In this document: positions 7,007-16,652 of the stretch, piece after piece
Position numbering within the stretch: the stretch's first letter is position 1
How the letters are laid out: each line of letters begins with the position of its first letter
DNA from: SZUA-359 sp039809125
Lineage (GTDB): Bacteria; Patescibacteriota; Saccharimonadia; Saccharimonadales; Saccharimonadaceae
Assembly: GCA_039809125.1 (NCBI GenBank)
Contig: JBDHUM010000005.1
Span: 1 to 43,336, forward strand
Length of the DNA: 43,336 nucleotides
Direction: 5' to 3'
Notes under the pieces: generated by a model
Database searches by the model: none
The model's input: only the letters and a program-made list of their open reading frames with translations
What the model was told of the DNA's origin: nothing
Translations under genes and position numbers: made by a program

Positions 7007-9543
7007 TATATGACCTTGCGATATTCTTCGTAACCCTTACTAACTAACTTATTCGCCAAGTCGCGCACCGATTGCTTTATATTTACATCGCTAGACTGGC
7101 CGGCAGTTGTCAGTATCGACATAGCGTTATCACGCCAGCTACCAATAGCCCAGCGGTCGCGTGTCGCGCCGTCTACCATCGCGTTGATAATACCTACGGC
7201 TTTTGCCGGATGGGTGGCCACTAGCTTCTCCAAGCGCTCTAGAACCGCAAAGTCCAGGTCTACACTGCCGGCAATTTTAAGAGCCTCAAGCAGCTTGTCC
7301 AGTGACCAATCGTCATCAAATTTGCCAGAAGCAAACCATGTACCAAAGTCTTCCAGGGCTTCTTTTTTACTATTATCAGCCTTGACCACTTCAACTATGG
7401 AGTCCCATAAACTAGCGAGGCGTGTTAGTTCCTCATCTGTTACTTCACGCTCGCGTTCATCGGCCTTGTACAGCCTGAAACCTATAAAATTGACGGCCTC
7501 GGCTAGATATTTAGGATGGGCGGTATTTAGCAGCTCTCTCATTATGGAGCCATCGCTCAAATCAGTCTGGCCATACCAGTAGTGTAGGCTCAAATGCTGA
7601 ACAAGATGCCGCAGACCTTCACGCGCCGTACTGCGCTTCTTTTCATCCGGTGGCTGTATGGTCAATCTAGGTAGTTGCTGTCTATACACATCACCAAGTA
7701 TCTCCATGGCATCTGGAGCTACGCTACTATAGCTCGTGTAAGTATCTATGGCGGCTTGACCCAATATATCATCAGAGAATATGGCATCTTTGTTTTTTTC
7801 AGCCCATTCTTTACGCGTGTGATAGATAGGAGAGAAGTGCATGCCGTATACCGTCCTGATTGTCTGCGTAAGATCCTCTAGGCTCCTGGTTAGCTCATCA
7901 AACACTTTGTTTTTGAACTCATCACCGGGCTCGTTGCGATTCGCCCATATCATAGCGTGGATTATGCCGTGCATTGCTTCGCCACGTATCGTGTTGAGTG
8001 ATAGCGATGCAGGGTCTAGGTTGCCTTCTTCGCTCTTCTCGTATTCTACTGTCGGATCTTCATCACGGCACAGTAGCAATGTTAAGTCCAGTACATTGTC
8101 AGCCTCTTTGGCTGTGATTCGCTCCCGCGTTTTGTCTTCATTTTTATCAAATGCTTTTTCGCTAAATCGTGCGGCGCTTGCTCGTGCCCACTTGTAATAG
8201 TCGCGCGATTCATCATTCTCTCTCGGTTGCGTGTTCAATACGACCGTGATGACTTTTGCCGCTTTGCCGATTTGCTCTGGTGTTAGGTCATCTATTCCTT
8301 TATAAAACGCATCAACCACGGAGTAGAAGTATAGATATTTTGTGTCGGCTATCCTTGGCAGTAAATCTATAAACCTATCCGGATCGTTCTTGGCCGCCGC
8401 TTCGACATTATTGCCGAGCGCTTCGCGATCGGAGTATAGAGAAGACTCCGGCTCATACGTCTTCAGTTTTTCTATCAGTGCATCATCGTCTAGCGCATCA
8501 AATTCTTCCTGCGACATAGCATGCTTTTCGCCAACCCAGCCACCGCCGCCGAAGCTCACGGCCGGCTGCTTAATAATGCTGGCAAACTCCTTGGCCAATG
8601 GTTTGTGTATATCTTCTAGCTCCTTGGGCAGCGCGTTATTCCGTAGTGCGTATTCCACGGCGCGCTTAATAATGGATAGCCTTATGCTGAGCAGGCCATT
8701 CAGCTGCTTCACTTTGGCTTCGGTCGTAATTTGATCCGACTTCACGAGCGCAACCAGACTCTGTATCAGGGCGTCAATTAAAACATCCACCGTGTCTGGA
8801 TATTCGCCGTTATCTTCAACAACTGGCCGCCATATTAGTGACATATCCTGTAGGGTTTTCTTGTCCTTGGATTCCTTGATGTCATTGTGCTTGTACCGCA
8901 CATAATCGCTCACAAGGTTGGCGTACATGCTCACGGCCTTGTCCGGTGCTTTTTCTATGAACGCCGGAGTGATTTTCTTCACCAGCTCTTCGTAGTCGTA
9001 GTCGCTATATCTAGTTCTTGGATGAAGCCATAGTTTATGTTCTTCCTTTTCCGCTTCCGGATCCGGCATCACTTCAAGTACTATCTTTGCTATGTCAGAC
9101 GCTTCCTTGGCGGCACCGTCATTTACGAATTTAACAATCAAATCACCAACGGCCTTATCCAATAGTAAATACTGCGGCTTTTTGACATATTCCTTGACTT
9201 TGCTAGTTGCGGCAACGGCCTTAGGGGTGTCTATTTTCAGTAGCGCTTCAACCACATTTGTCATGACGCGCTCGTTATCTGTATCAGGTAACTTTTTGAT
9301 GATTTCCAGGACTTCATCCTGCGCTTTGTCGGCTATACGCACTAGGTATTCGCCTTCTTCCCACACAGGGAACCATATGTAGCCGTCCTTTCGCACTTCC
9401 GTTATAGCGTTATCAAATACCTTTTCTTTTGCCAGTGGAGCCAACCAGGCCGGATTGTTGATTGACTTGAAGAAGTGGTCGCGCGCCGCCTGAGTGGTAT
9501 TGATCTTCTTCAGTACCTTAGCTATCAGGTCATCGGTAATCAT
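7006..9543 (-). CDS. Large helical protein of unknown function in the defence operon
   Basis: 845 residues, rich in Asp, Glu, Lys and Ala, apparently all helical, with no signal peptide or membrane segment. Repeated helical hairpin-like stretches (for example DNERVMTNVVEALLKIDTPKAV and ALKNDPDRF-type segments near 390) suggest an alpha-solenoid of HEAT/TPR type, but I see no consensus repeat. There is no Walker A or nuclease motif that I can recognise. A glycine run, SFGGGGWVGEKHAMS, near residue 335 separates two halves. The ATG overlaps the 187-residue gene's stop by 4 bases, and its own stop overlaps the 42-residue gene. In such operons a protein of this size may be a scaffold or a sensor of phage components; that is inference. 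Confidence 0.8.
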   Translation of the reverse strand: MITDDLIAKVLKKINTTQAARDHFFKSINNPAWLAPLAKEKVFDNAITEVRKDGYIWFPVWEEGEYLVRIADKAQDEVLEIIKKLPDTDNERVMTNVVEALLKIDTPKAVAATSKVKEYVKKPQYLLLDKAVGDLIVKFVNDGAAKEASDIAKIVLEVMPDPEAEKEEHKLWLHPRTRYSDYDYEELVKKITPAFIEKAPDKAVSMYANLVSDYVRYKHNDIKESKDKKTLQDMSLIWRPVVEDNGEYPDTVDVLIDALIQSLVALVKSDQITTEAKVKQLNGLLSIRLSIIKRAVEYALRNNALPKELEDIHKPLAKEFASIIKQPAVSFGGGGWVGEKHAMSQEEFDALDDDALIEKLKTYEPESSLYSDREALGNNVEAAAKNDPDRFIDLLPRIADTKYLYFYSVVDAFYKGIDDLTPEQIGKAAKVITVVLNTQPRENDESRDYYKWARASAARFSEKAFDKNEDKTRERITAKEADNVLDLTLLLCRDEDPTVEYEKSEEGNLDPASLSLNTIRGEAMHGIIHAMIWANRNEPGDEFKNKVFDELTRSLEDLTQTIRTVYGMHFSPIYHTRKEWAEKNKDAIFSDDILGQAAIDTYTSYSSVAPDAMEILGDVYRQQLPRLTIQPPDEKKRSTAREGLRHLVQHLSLHYWYGQTDLSDGSIMRELLNTAHPKYLAEAVNFIGFRLYKADEREREVTDEELTRLASLWDSIVEVVKADNSKKEALEDFGTWFASGKFDDDWSLDKLLEALKIAGSVDLDFAVLERLEKLVATHPAKAVGIINAMVDGATRDRWAIGSWRDNAMSILTTAGQSSDVNIKQSVRDLANKLVSKGYEEYRKVI

Positions 9544-10103
9544 GCCGCTTCTCCTTCTGCGATGTAGGTATCAAGCTCATCAAAATCTTCCAATGTTCGC
9601 GAACCGATAAGGTTCAGGAATACATCTTCCAGGTCAGTGAGCTTCTGCTGCAGTTCTTCAATAGTAGTTTCCTTGCCGTGATGCGACACGCCAACAGAGT
9701 AGTCCTTGATGTCTTTGTAGGTGGTGAGTTTTGCCTTCAGCAACTGCTCTGATATCTGACCATTTTTACCAGCCAGTGTACGTATCATAAGCTCTGCTTG
9801 GTCAGTTCTATTTTCACCATCTACGGTCGTTTTAGGGTCGGTGGACTGAATAGGGACGGCCGGTATTTCATACGGTGCTTTTTCGATAAGTTCGCGTATA
9901 GAGTGTGCTGCCTGCGGTAACATATCGGGGTTATCGCTTGAATTCAGTACCGCCCACGCGCCTTCTAGCATGTTGGCGAGTTTCGGTGCTTCTTTTCTAA
10001 ATATGCCCAGCAGTTCATTTGTGCCTGGCTCAAATTTAGTTACGGAACTAGCAAGACTAGCATCCCCTGCTGATTTAGTAGTTTCTAGCTCCGCATCTTC
10101 CAT
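9540..10103 (-). CDS. Hypothetical helical protein between methyltransferase and 845-aa protein
   Basis: 187 residues, family not recognised. It follows the methyltransferase stop immediately (TAAATG) and overlaps the next gene by 4 bases. The central stretch AAHSIRELIEKAPY, with a later HHGKETTIEELQQKL, is reminiscent of HEPN-like or abortive-infection helical proteins in which a His-Ser-x-Arg-Glu-Leu pattern recurs. I do not see a clear Rx4-6H ribonuclease motif, so HEPN is only a possibility. The N-terminal 30 residues look disordered. Its place in the operon suggests a partner of the 845-residue protein. Confidence 0.72.
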   Translation of the reverse strand: MEDAELETTKSAGDASLASSVTKFEPGTNELLGIFRKEAPKLANMLEGAWAVLNSSDNPDMLPQAAHSIRELIEKAPYEIPAVPIQSTDPKTTVDGENRTDQAELMIRTLAGKNGQISEQLLKAKLTTYKDIKDYSVGVSHHGKETTIEELQQKLTDLEDVFLNLIGSRTLEDFDELDTYIAEGEAA

Positions 10104-13100
10104 TTAGCCCTCGATGATAGCGACTTCTTCAGGCGTGAGGCCGTAGAGTTGATAAACGAGCTGGTCTATATTACCTAGGCATTGATTCCTTTCGCCTTCA
10201 GACAGACCTGGCGAGTAAATCCTTTCAACTTCATTTTCGATAAGTTTACAATCTTGAGTACCTATAGTTGGCAAGGGAACTGACTGTAAGAATTCTTTTT
10301 TGTACCTAACTCCAGATGATCCGAGTATACCTCCCGAATAAAAGTGCTTATATAAATAAGAAAACACTTTTGAATTTAGTAATCCAACAAGAAGCCTAAG
10401 GTCGTTACCCGTAATAATAAATGCCGTGTCATTTGTGTAGAATCCTTCTCGGTCAAGATGAAATCTACCTGTATCTTGAACGATATCGGAATATATTATC
10501 TTTTCATCTTCAAACTTATCGATGTATGAGCAGTTTCGCAAGTTCCACCAATTAGCGCCTTTTTCTCCTCGATTCTTAAACTCATCTCCAAAATCGTTCA
10601 GGTAAGCAACGAGTGAAGGGTAGTCATTCTCGATATCAATAGGGGGTATATCGTTGGCCTTCACGCCATTATGAAGACATAGTAAATAGAAGCCTTTGTG
10701 AGTGTACCCGTATTGAGTTAAGTCTTCACCCCTTAGGATAGGCTTTATAACTTCAATGTTCTTGGCATCCAATTTTATTAATTCACGCTTCCTGGCTTCA
10801 TCGAGAATAAATGTCTTATTGGCACCCGTGAGAATACCATAATGAAGGCTTACATCGTAGGAGGCCAGGGTGTTTGTAAGTGCGTTTACTTTTTCATACA
10901 GTACATTCTGGCGGCTGTCTAATATCAGCCAGGGGTCTGATCCGTGATACATGCAGTTAGATGAGTTGTCATTGACGTATGCGTGAAGATCATTGTTCTT
11001 CGAGTAGTCTCGCTCTATTTTTGTTGCTTTGACGCTACTCGACGATAGATGGGGTTCGGACTTACGCCAGATAAAAATACTAGTATCAACACTCGCGGTC
11101 TCAAAAACCTTGTAGGAGTTAAAGTCAATGAGTGATTTATACCCACTATTATTCAAGAAGTACGATCTTAATTTCTTACCATAACTAGACCTCATCCATT
11201 TATTTGAGGTGATATATACCCCAACTCCGTCATATTTAAGTAGTTGATTTGCCGATTCAAAGAAAATGACGTATATATCACCACTACTAGAGAAGGTTTC
11301 ATAACGGGACCTTTTAATTGTGTCTTTGTATTTGAGCTTCTTAATCTGTACGTAGGGCGGATTGCCTATTACTATGTCAAAATTATCGAGTCCAAACATC
11401 CACTCTGAATCAAACCACTCGGTAGCTTTATGGCTGAAAGGGTCCCAATCTGATAGCTCGTTATAAAGGTCTGACGTAGAGTTGCTAGAAGCGATACGAC
11501 TGCGTAGCATGTCCATCTGTAGGTTTTTGAATTCTACTTGCAGGCGGGCACGTTCATCGGCGTTTGCTCCGAAGTATTGATTGCGGATACTCTTAAGCTG
11601 TTCAATGTGCGATACATCTTCAAACAGGTTCAAGCCTTTGCCTTTTGCAGCGGTGTTGCTGTCGGGCAGGCTTACTAATGAATTAGCAGTGACAAACTTG
11701 AAGTCTAAGTTCGGTAGGGCATGGACGCCGCGGTTTGGCTTGTCATCATCAACCTCTTCCTCAATGATGAGTGTTAGGAAACAACGCAGCTTTGAGATCT
11801 CGGTAGCAATTGTCTGGATGTCTATGCCAAAGATAGTTTCGCGAATTACACCGTATTTGCGTAGCCAGTCGTAGTTTTCGCTTTCGTATTTTTCTTGGAT
11901 GTCACGTTTTAGTTCCGGTGAAGCAATGCTTTTCAGCTGATTTTCGAGCCATATCTCGGCGCGTGGATCGGCCTGTTGTAGTATGTAGACAACCTTTTGC
12001 AGGATGCCGATTGGGAATGCACCAGAACCACAAGCAGGGTCTAATATAGTTAGTCCAGCCAGTGCTGTGACTATCTTCTGTCTCTCATCGTTAGAGAGGG
12101 GGTGCTCGTCATCATCGGCTTGCCCCCAACTTATAAGGGCTTTGAGCTTGCTTTCATCTGTACCAGTTTTGGTTTTTAGGAACTCTAGCAGCGAGCTGTC
12201 TACCATGTAGTCTACAATTTCGCGCGGGGTGTAGAAGCTACCAGTGCTCTTGCGAGCGGACTCGCCAGTTTCTGGGTTAATCTCGGCCAGCAAGTTCTCA
12301 AATATACGACCGAGCATTTCTGGGTCGATCGACAAGTCTACATCATAGCTAGTGTTCTCATCTACGGTGAAGTTATATTGTTCTAGCACTGTGAACAGTT
12401 CACTGAACCACTCATTTGGAATATGGGTTAGGCCGGGAGTGCCCGCGCCATTGAATGAGTTTTGACTGTAGAAGTCGCCGCGCTGCGGGCTGAATAGACC
12501 ACCATTTAGGTATGGCACAGTCGAGAATGGCGCTTCACGCAGGCTCTCATGACGATTTTCGACTCGTTTGTTGAGCAGTTCGAAGAATAGAGGCTCTAGA
12601 ATACTGTGGTAATAATCAGCATTGCTTGCCACGGCATCGAGCGAGAGTAGCTCGTTCGGTACAATAGCAACACCGGCCGTGCTCTTCTTTTCTTTCAAGA
12701 ACCAACTGAATATAATACGGCCAATCAGACGCACTGCGAACTCTTGATGTTCAACATTCTGGCTGACTACGCTATTAATCTTGAGTAGGCCGGGATACTT
12801 GGTCGCACCACGCTCACCACCCACAAGCTTAGTAAATAGATCAGCGACAGATGCATAGAATTGCTTGTTGACGACTTCGACAGAGAAGCGCTCTTGCAGC
12901 TGCTTAATGTCTTCAACCTTGCCTTTTTCTACTAGGTATTTGTACGGAGTAACCGTCTTCGCGCCTACGCCCAACAAGTACGAATAACGGCGTGGATTGC
13001 TATCTTTTTTCACTACCTTGCCGTCTTTAATTTCTAGTGTAGAGGTAAGTAGCGACAAGCGCCATTGATCGGCGCCATCGTGGAAGGCGATGATTGCATT

Positions 13101-13352
13101 GCGAATACTGTGCTCTCGGAGCACTTTAAATGCAGCCTGAGTAATGGCGATACGTCTATTGGTGTCGGTTTCTTCACATTCAGCTTCAAGTACGGTAACT
13201 TCTGCCTTGCGAGAAGCGCCCAGCTGGGTAACTTCCGTAAGAATTGATTTATCCGGAGTTCGGACCGAACGCTCATCTAGCTGATAGTCGGGCAGAAAGT
13301 CTTTTAGAAAACTGTTTAGTGATTCTTTGTTGAAGGGCTCGCTTAATATCAT
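10104..13352 (-). CDS. Eco57I-like N6-adenine DNA methyltransferase (restriction-modification type)
   Basis: 1082 residues. The SAM-binding motif I, LDPACGSGAFPIG, lies at about residue 437 and the catalytic motif IV, VIGNPPYVQI, at about residue 662; this NPPY form is that of N6-adenine methyltransferases of the Eco57I/TaqI/type IIG group. About 350 residues after motif IV fit a target-recognition domain. The N-terminal 170 residues (with TVLEAECEETDTNRR and WRLSLL) resemble the region before the methylase in type IIG-like enzymes; it might be a degenerate nuclease fold, but I cannot identify a complete PD-(D/E)xK triad. The start overlaps the helicase stop by 4 bases (ATGA). It probably marks host DNA, with the helicase/PLD protein acting on unmodified DNA. 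Confidence 0.92.
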   Translation of the reverse strand: MILSEPFNKESLNSFLKDFLPDYQLDERSVRTPDKSILTEVTQLGASRKAEVTVLEAECEETDTNRRIAITQAAFKVLREHSIRNAIIAFHDGADQWRLSLLTSTLEIKDGKVVKKDSNPRRYSYLLGVGAKTVTPYKYLVEKGKVEDIKQLQERFSVEVVNKQFYASVADLFTKLVGGERGATKYPGLLKINSVVSQNVEHQEFAVRLIGRIIFSWFLKEKKSTAGVAIVPNELLSLDAVASNADYYHSILEPLFFELLNKRVENRHESLREAPFSTVPYLNGGLFSPQRGDFYSQNSFNGAGTPGLTHIPNEWFSELFTVLEQYNFTVDENTSYDVDLSIDPEMLGRIFENLLAEINPETGESARKSTGSFYTPREIVDYMVDSSLLEFLKTKTGTDESKLKALISWGQADDDEHPLSNDERQKIVTALAGLTILDPACGSGAFPIGILQKVVYILQQADPRAEIWLENQLKSIASPELKRDIQEKYESENYDWLRKYGVIRETIFGIDIQTIATEISKLRCFLTLIIEEEVDDDKPNRGVHALPNLDFKFVTANSLVSLPDSNTAAKGKGLNLFEDVSHIEQLKSIRNQYFGANADERARLQVEFKNLQMDMLRSRIASSNSTSDLYNELSDWDPFSHKATEWFDSEWMFGLDNFDIVIGNPPYVQIKKLKYKDTIKRSRYETFSSSGDIYVIFFESANQLLKYDGVGVYITSNKWMRSSYGKKLRSYFLNNSGYKSLIDFNSYKVFETASVDTSIFIWRKSEPHLSSSSVKATKIERDYSKNNDLHAYVNDNSSNCMYHGSDPWLILDSRQNVLYEKVNALTNTLASYDVSLHYGILTGANKTFILDEARKRELIKLDAKNIEVIKPILRGEDLTQYGYTHKGFYLLCLHNGVKANDIPPIDIENDYPSLVAYLNDFGDEFKNRGEKGANWWNLRNCSYIDKFEDEKIIYSDIVQDTGRFHLDREGFYTNDTAFIITGNDLRLLVGLLNSKVFSYLYKHFYSGGILGSSGVRYKKEFLQSVPLPTIGTQDCKLIENEVERIYSPGLSEGERNQCLGNIDQLVYQLYGLTPEEVAIIEG

Positions 13353-16300
13353 TTACGTAAATCTTCCGTGAACATAATTATTTCGGTCACACTGTCGATT
13401 GCCTCTGCCTTCTGCTTAATGACGTTCAGGTAGTGTGGTGCAAATTTTTTCTTTAGTTCTTGGACTGCAGCGCCAAGATTATCTTCGTCTAAGCGAAGCT
13501 GGGCAATGTACTTGAGCTCGCCGTTTGATAGGTCATCAAATTCACGGATGGCATCGTAAAGATCAAAGAGGTAGTCGCGCTCCGGTGAGTAAAGCTCTTT
13601 GAGCGCTTCAACGATCTTAATGGCATCTGCTCGACGGCCTTGTATTTTCGGCAGTGGGTGCGGTGCTGTGATGCGCTTGCGTAAAATCTCGAACTTCTTG
13701 TCGAGTTGGGCATCGCCTTCGTGTGCTTTTTCGTCTTGATCTGCTTTGAAGTGCGGCAGTACAAATTCCGGTGATACAATTGCTGCTTCTTGGTCAAATT
13801 CACCGGCAAGAGCAAACAAGATGCCATTACCTCGTTTGGCGAATGATATTGAGACGTTTTCCATGCGGCCATCACGAACGATACGTGTGCGCTCTGGGAT
13901 TTCTTGGACCTCTTGCAGTATCGACCTGTCGTGCTTTATGGAGTTGTAGATATTTCGGTATTCATTGTCCCATGAGCGCTCTTGCGTTTCTTGATCGGCT
14001 TCATCGTATGTCTTCTTAAAGTAGCTACGCAAATCTTCATCAGGAGTAAGAGTCCTGGTGTCGCTACCGACGATACCGTTAATCAATAAGACCTTGAGGG
14101 TGCTAATGGCTTTCGTCTTTGTTATATCTTCGCCGACACCGGTTGGGAAGAAGTTGTAGATAAATATCTTGTCGAACATCTTCTGATTTATGCGGTTGAT
14201 ACGACCAATTCGCTGAACGACGCGCGTCGGGTTGTACGGGATGTCGTAGTTAATAATGATGCCTGCGCGGTGAAGGTTAAAACCTTCAGAGAGTGCATCG
14301 GTTGCGACAATGATGTCGTAGTCATTTTTTCGGTCGCCATCGTAAGAAGCGTCGAAGTTCTCTGATACAACCTTTTTCATTTCGTTACCTGACCCACCGG
14401 TATAAAGCATCGTGCGCTCAAAGCCATGTTCGCGAAGGTTCTTGTAAACCCACTCGGCTGTATCTGCGTAGCTCGAGAAGATAACGATCTTTCGGCTCGG
14501 GTCTTGATTCAGGAACTCAGAAATCTTACTTTCTACGTAATCTTGCTTTGGATCTTTGCCGGTAGTACCGTCAGCAAACCATTCGTTCTTTATCTCTTGC
14601 AATAGTTCTAGGTCGTGACGAACATACACTGCAAAAGCTGGCTCAAATAACTCGCTTGGTACCGGTACGGCATTGCGCTTAATTGCATCGATATCAATTT
14701 CTTCGCCACTCTCAATGAGCCCCATAATTGCATCGATGCTGTCGAAATCTTCCAGGTCGTCGGGGTCGACAAGGTCGCCCTTCTTTTGAATCGGGACATA
14801 GCCTTTTTCCCACCACTTCAAGATGATCTCGTGCGAAGAAATCATCTTATTAAGAGTAGATTGGAAGGCATACTTCGAGCTTTCAAAACGCTGGACAAGC
14901 AAGCGGCGCATGAACGTAGCAAGGTTTGCCTGTGCGGTCTTAAGGTCGGATTCGTCGAAGAAATTACCATATTTTTCGGTGAATTCAGCACGGTCCTTAA
15001 TGTACGATGCTGATTGGTAGCGAGCACCACTGAATCCGTTGTCTGAGTCGGTAATTTTCTCAAGGGTTGTAATGTAAAGCTCTAGAATGTTACCCAGGTC
15101 ATACTCGAGTAGTTCTGGGCCTACAATATCGGGGAACTCAATGTTTTGATTACGTAGGTCATCGGCATATTCTTTGATTTCTTTCAGATCAATACGAGAG
15201 CGGCGAATAACAATCGGCTCTATGAGTAAGCGCAACTCTCGGCTGAGTTTTTGAAGCTCTTCGCGGATCTCGGGCGTTAAGGCCTTTTTGCCTTCTTTTT
15301 CGAGCTTTCGGTATTTTACGATAAGGTCATCGAAGCGAAGCCCTAGGTTGTCTACCGAGTTAATAGTTGAACGGCTCGGGGTCTGGAATAGCTTGACCAT
15401 CGCAAATAAATCTTGGGGTCGGTTGTTGTACGGCGTCGCAGTCAAAAGTAGTACCTTATTATCCGGGTGTGAACGGGTCAACTGATGGAGCCACTGATAA
15501 TCATCCGTCAGCTCGTTACGGTAACGGTGTGCTTCATCGATAATGTAGAGCTTTGGTTCGCTGTCCTTTGCATACAGGTCATGGAGGTGCTGAATTTTAC
15601 CGCCGCTTTCTACATGTGCACCCGGAATCTTGAAACGCGTCGCGTAGTCTTGCCATTGTCCCTTGAGGTGCGGAGGAGTAATGATAATAGTGCTCATTTC
15701 AAGGTTATGCGCAATAGCAGAAGCAATCACCGACTTACCAAGGCCCACGACGTCTGCAATAATGACGCCGTTGTTTTTATTTACACAATTAATGCCGGAG
15801 CGAATCGCGTCAAGTTGATACTTAAGGTTCGAGAATTTACCACTGGTGATTGCGTGCGGGGACTTCACGTCCTCGTCTTCAATCTCGGCATATAGCTCAT
15901 GTAGAACACGGATAAATATCTTGTACGGGTCCGGCGTAGCGTGAATCCAGAGCTTCTTCTGAATTTGATTCAGGAAGCTATCCTCAACATCTGGAGTATC
16001 CTGGACCTGAATGTCAATTGCGTTTGAGTCATTCCATAGTTCACTGAACTTATTCTCGTACTTATCGTAGCTATCATTGTCCATATACTTGTCGTTAAGT
16101 TCACCCTGGCCAACCAGGCCGTTGTAGGTGAAATTCGACGAACCCATAAAGACACTACCTTTGAAGTCGCCACCCTGAGAAAAGTCGGGCTTGTTCGTAA
16201 GGATATAGGCCTTGGCGTGGTTCTGTTCATTGGTCATGCGAATCTCAAGAGTTCCATCACGCAGCTTATCCTCAAAAATTTTCTGCATGCGCTGGTCTTC

Positions 16301-16651
16301 GGTTCCATCAAACGCTTCTGAAAGGGCAGATTTATTGAAGAGCTTTACAAAACCATCTGTGTATTGCTTCTTCTTTTGGGTGCGAGTAAGACTGAGGTAA
16401 TTGCGGCTCTGGAAGGTGTCTAGTCCAACGTTCGGATCAATTTTCATAGCGGAACTGAGCTCGTCAACAGCAGCCGGATCGATTGCCTTACCGACAAGAA
16501 TGCGAATCTTTTTGTCTTTGAGCTCATCGACCAGCGCTGAAAAACCCGAGAAGTAAAAATAGGCCGTGAGGATGTCGATACGCCCTGTGCTTGGCAAAGC
16601 ATTCTTTAGTGCCTCTTGTAGTGTTTTCTCTTTGTTGTCGATAAGCCCCAT
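13349..16651 (-). CDS. SNF2-type helicase with N-terminal PLD-like nuclease domain
   Basis: 1100 residues from ATG 16651, which lies one base after the Fic stop (TAACATG) with GGAAGGA upstream; an in-frame ATG at 16684 inside the Fic gene is less likely. An N-terminal PLD-like domain carries NHAKAYIL (HxK) near residue 142 and GSSNFT downstream. The superfamily 2 motor follows: Walker A VVGLGKS near 300, DEAH (IIDEAHRYRN) near 370, LLLTATPYNN near 404 and QRIGRINRIN near 814. This is a DNA translocase coupled to a possible nuclease, and it probably forms the effector with the methyltransferase. DISARM also uses an SNF2 helicase (DrmD) and a PLD protein (DrmC), but as separate genes and with DrmA/B, which are absent here. 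Confidence 0.93.
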   Translation of the reverse strand: MGLIDNKEKTLQEALKNALPSTGRIDILTAYFYFSGFSALVDELKDKKIRILVGKAIDPAAVDELSSAMKIDPNVGLDTFQSRNYLSLTRTQKKKQYTDGFVKLFNKSALSEAFDGTEDQRMQKIFEDKLRDGTLEIRMTNEQNHAKAYILTNKPDFSQGGDFKGSVFMGSSNFTYNGLVGQGELNDKYMDNDSYDKYENKFSELWNDSNAIDIQVQDTPDVEDSFLNQIQKKLWIHATPDPYKIFIRVLHELYAEIEDEDVKSPHAITSGKFSNLKYQLDAIRSGINCVNKNNGVIIADVVGLGKSVIASAIAHNLEMSTIIITPPHLKGQWQDYATRFKIPGAHVESGGKIQHLHDLYAKDSEPKLYIIDEAHRYRNELTDDYQWLHQLTRSHPDNKVLLLTATPYNNRPQDLFAMVKLFQTPSRSTINSVDNLGLRFDDLIVKYRKLEKEGKKALTPEIREELQKLSRELRLLIEPIVIRRSRIDLKEIKEYADDLRNQNIEFPDIVGPELLEYDLGNILELYITTLEKITDSDNGFSGARYQSASYIKDRAEFTEKYGNFFDESDLKTAQANLATFMRRLLVQRFESSKYAFQSTLNKMISSHEIILKWWEKGYVPIQKKGDLVDPDDLEDFDSIDAIMGLIESGEEIDIDAIKRNAVPVPSELFEPAFAVYVRHDLELLQEIKNEWFADGTTGKDPKQDYVESKISEFLNQDPSRKIVIFSSYADTAEWVYKNLREHGFERTMLYTGGSGNEMKKVVSENFDASYDGDRKNDYDIIVATDALSEGFNLHRAGIIINYDIPYNPTRVVQRIGRINRINQKMFDKIFIYNFFPTGVGEDITKTKAISTLKVLLINGIVGSDTRTLTPDEDLRSYFKKTYDEADQETQERSWDNEYRNIYNSIKHDRSILQEVQEIPERTRIVRDGRMENVSISFAKRGNGILFALAGEFDQEAAIVSPEFVLPHFKADQDEKAHEGDAQLDKKFEILRKRITAPHPLPKIQGRRADAIKIVEALKELYSPERDYLFDLYDAIREFDDLSNGELKYIAQLRLDEDNLGAAVQELKKKFAPHYLNVIKQKAEAIDSVTEIIMFTEDLRK

Positions 16652-16652
16652 G

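Noticed and set aside
7184..8734. Long Ser-rich open frames on the plus strand opposite the 845-residue gene
   Set aside because: They are antisense shadows of a codon-biased gene: low-complexity Ser/Leu content, no ribosome-binding sites and no family features. Similar shadows opposite the helicase, methylase and surface genes were left out.
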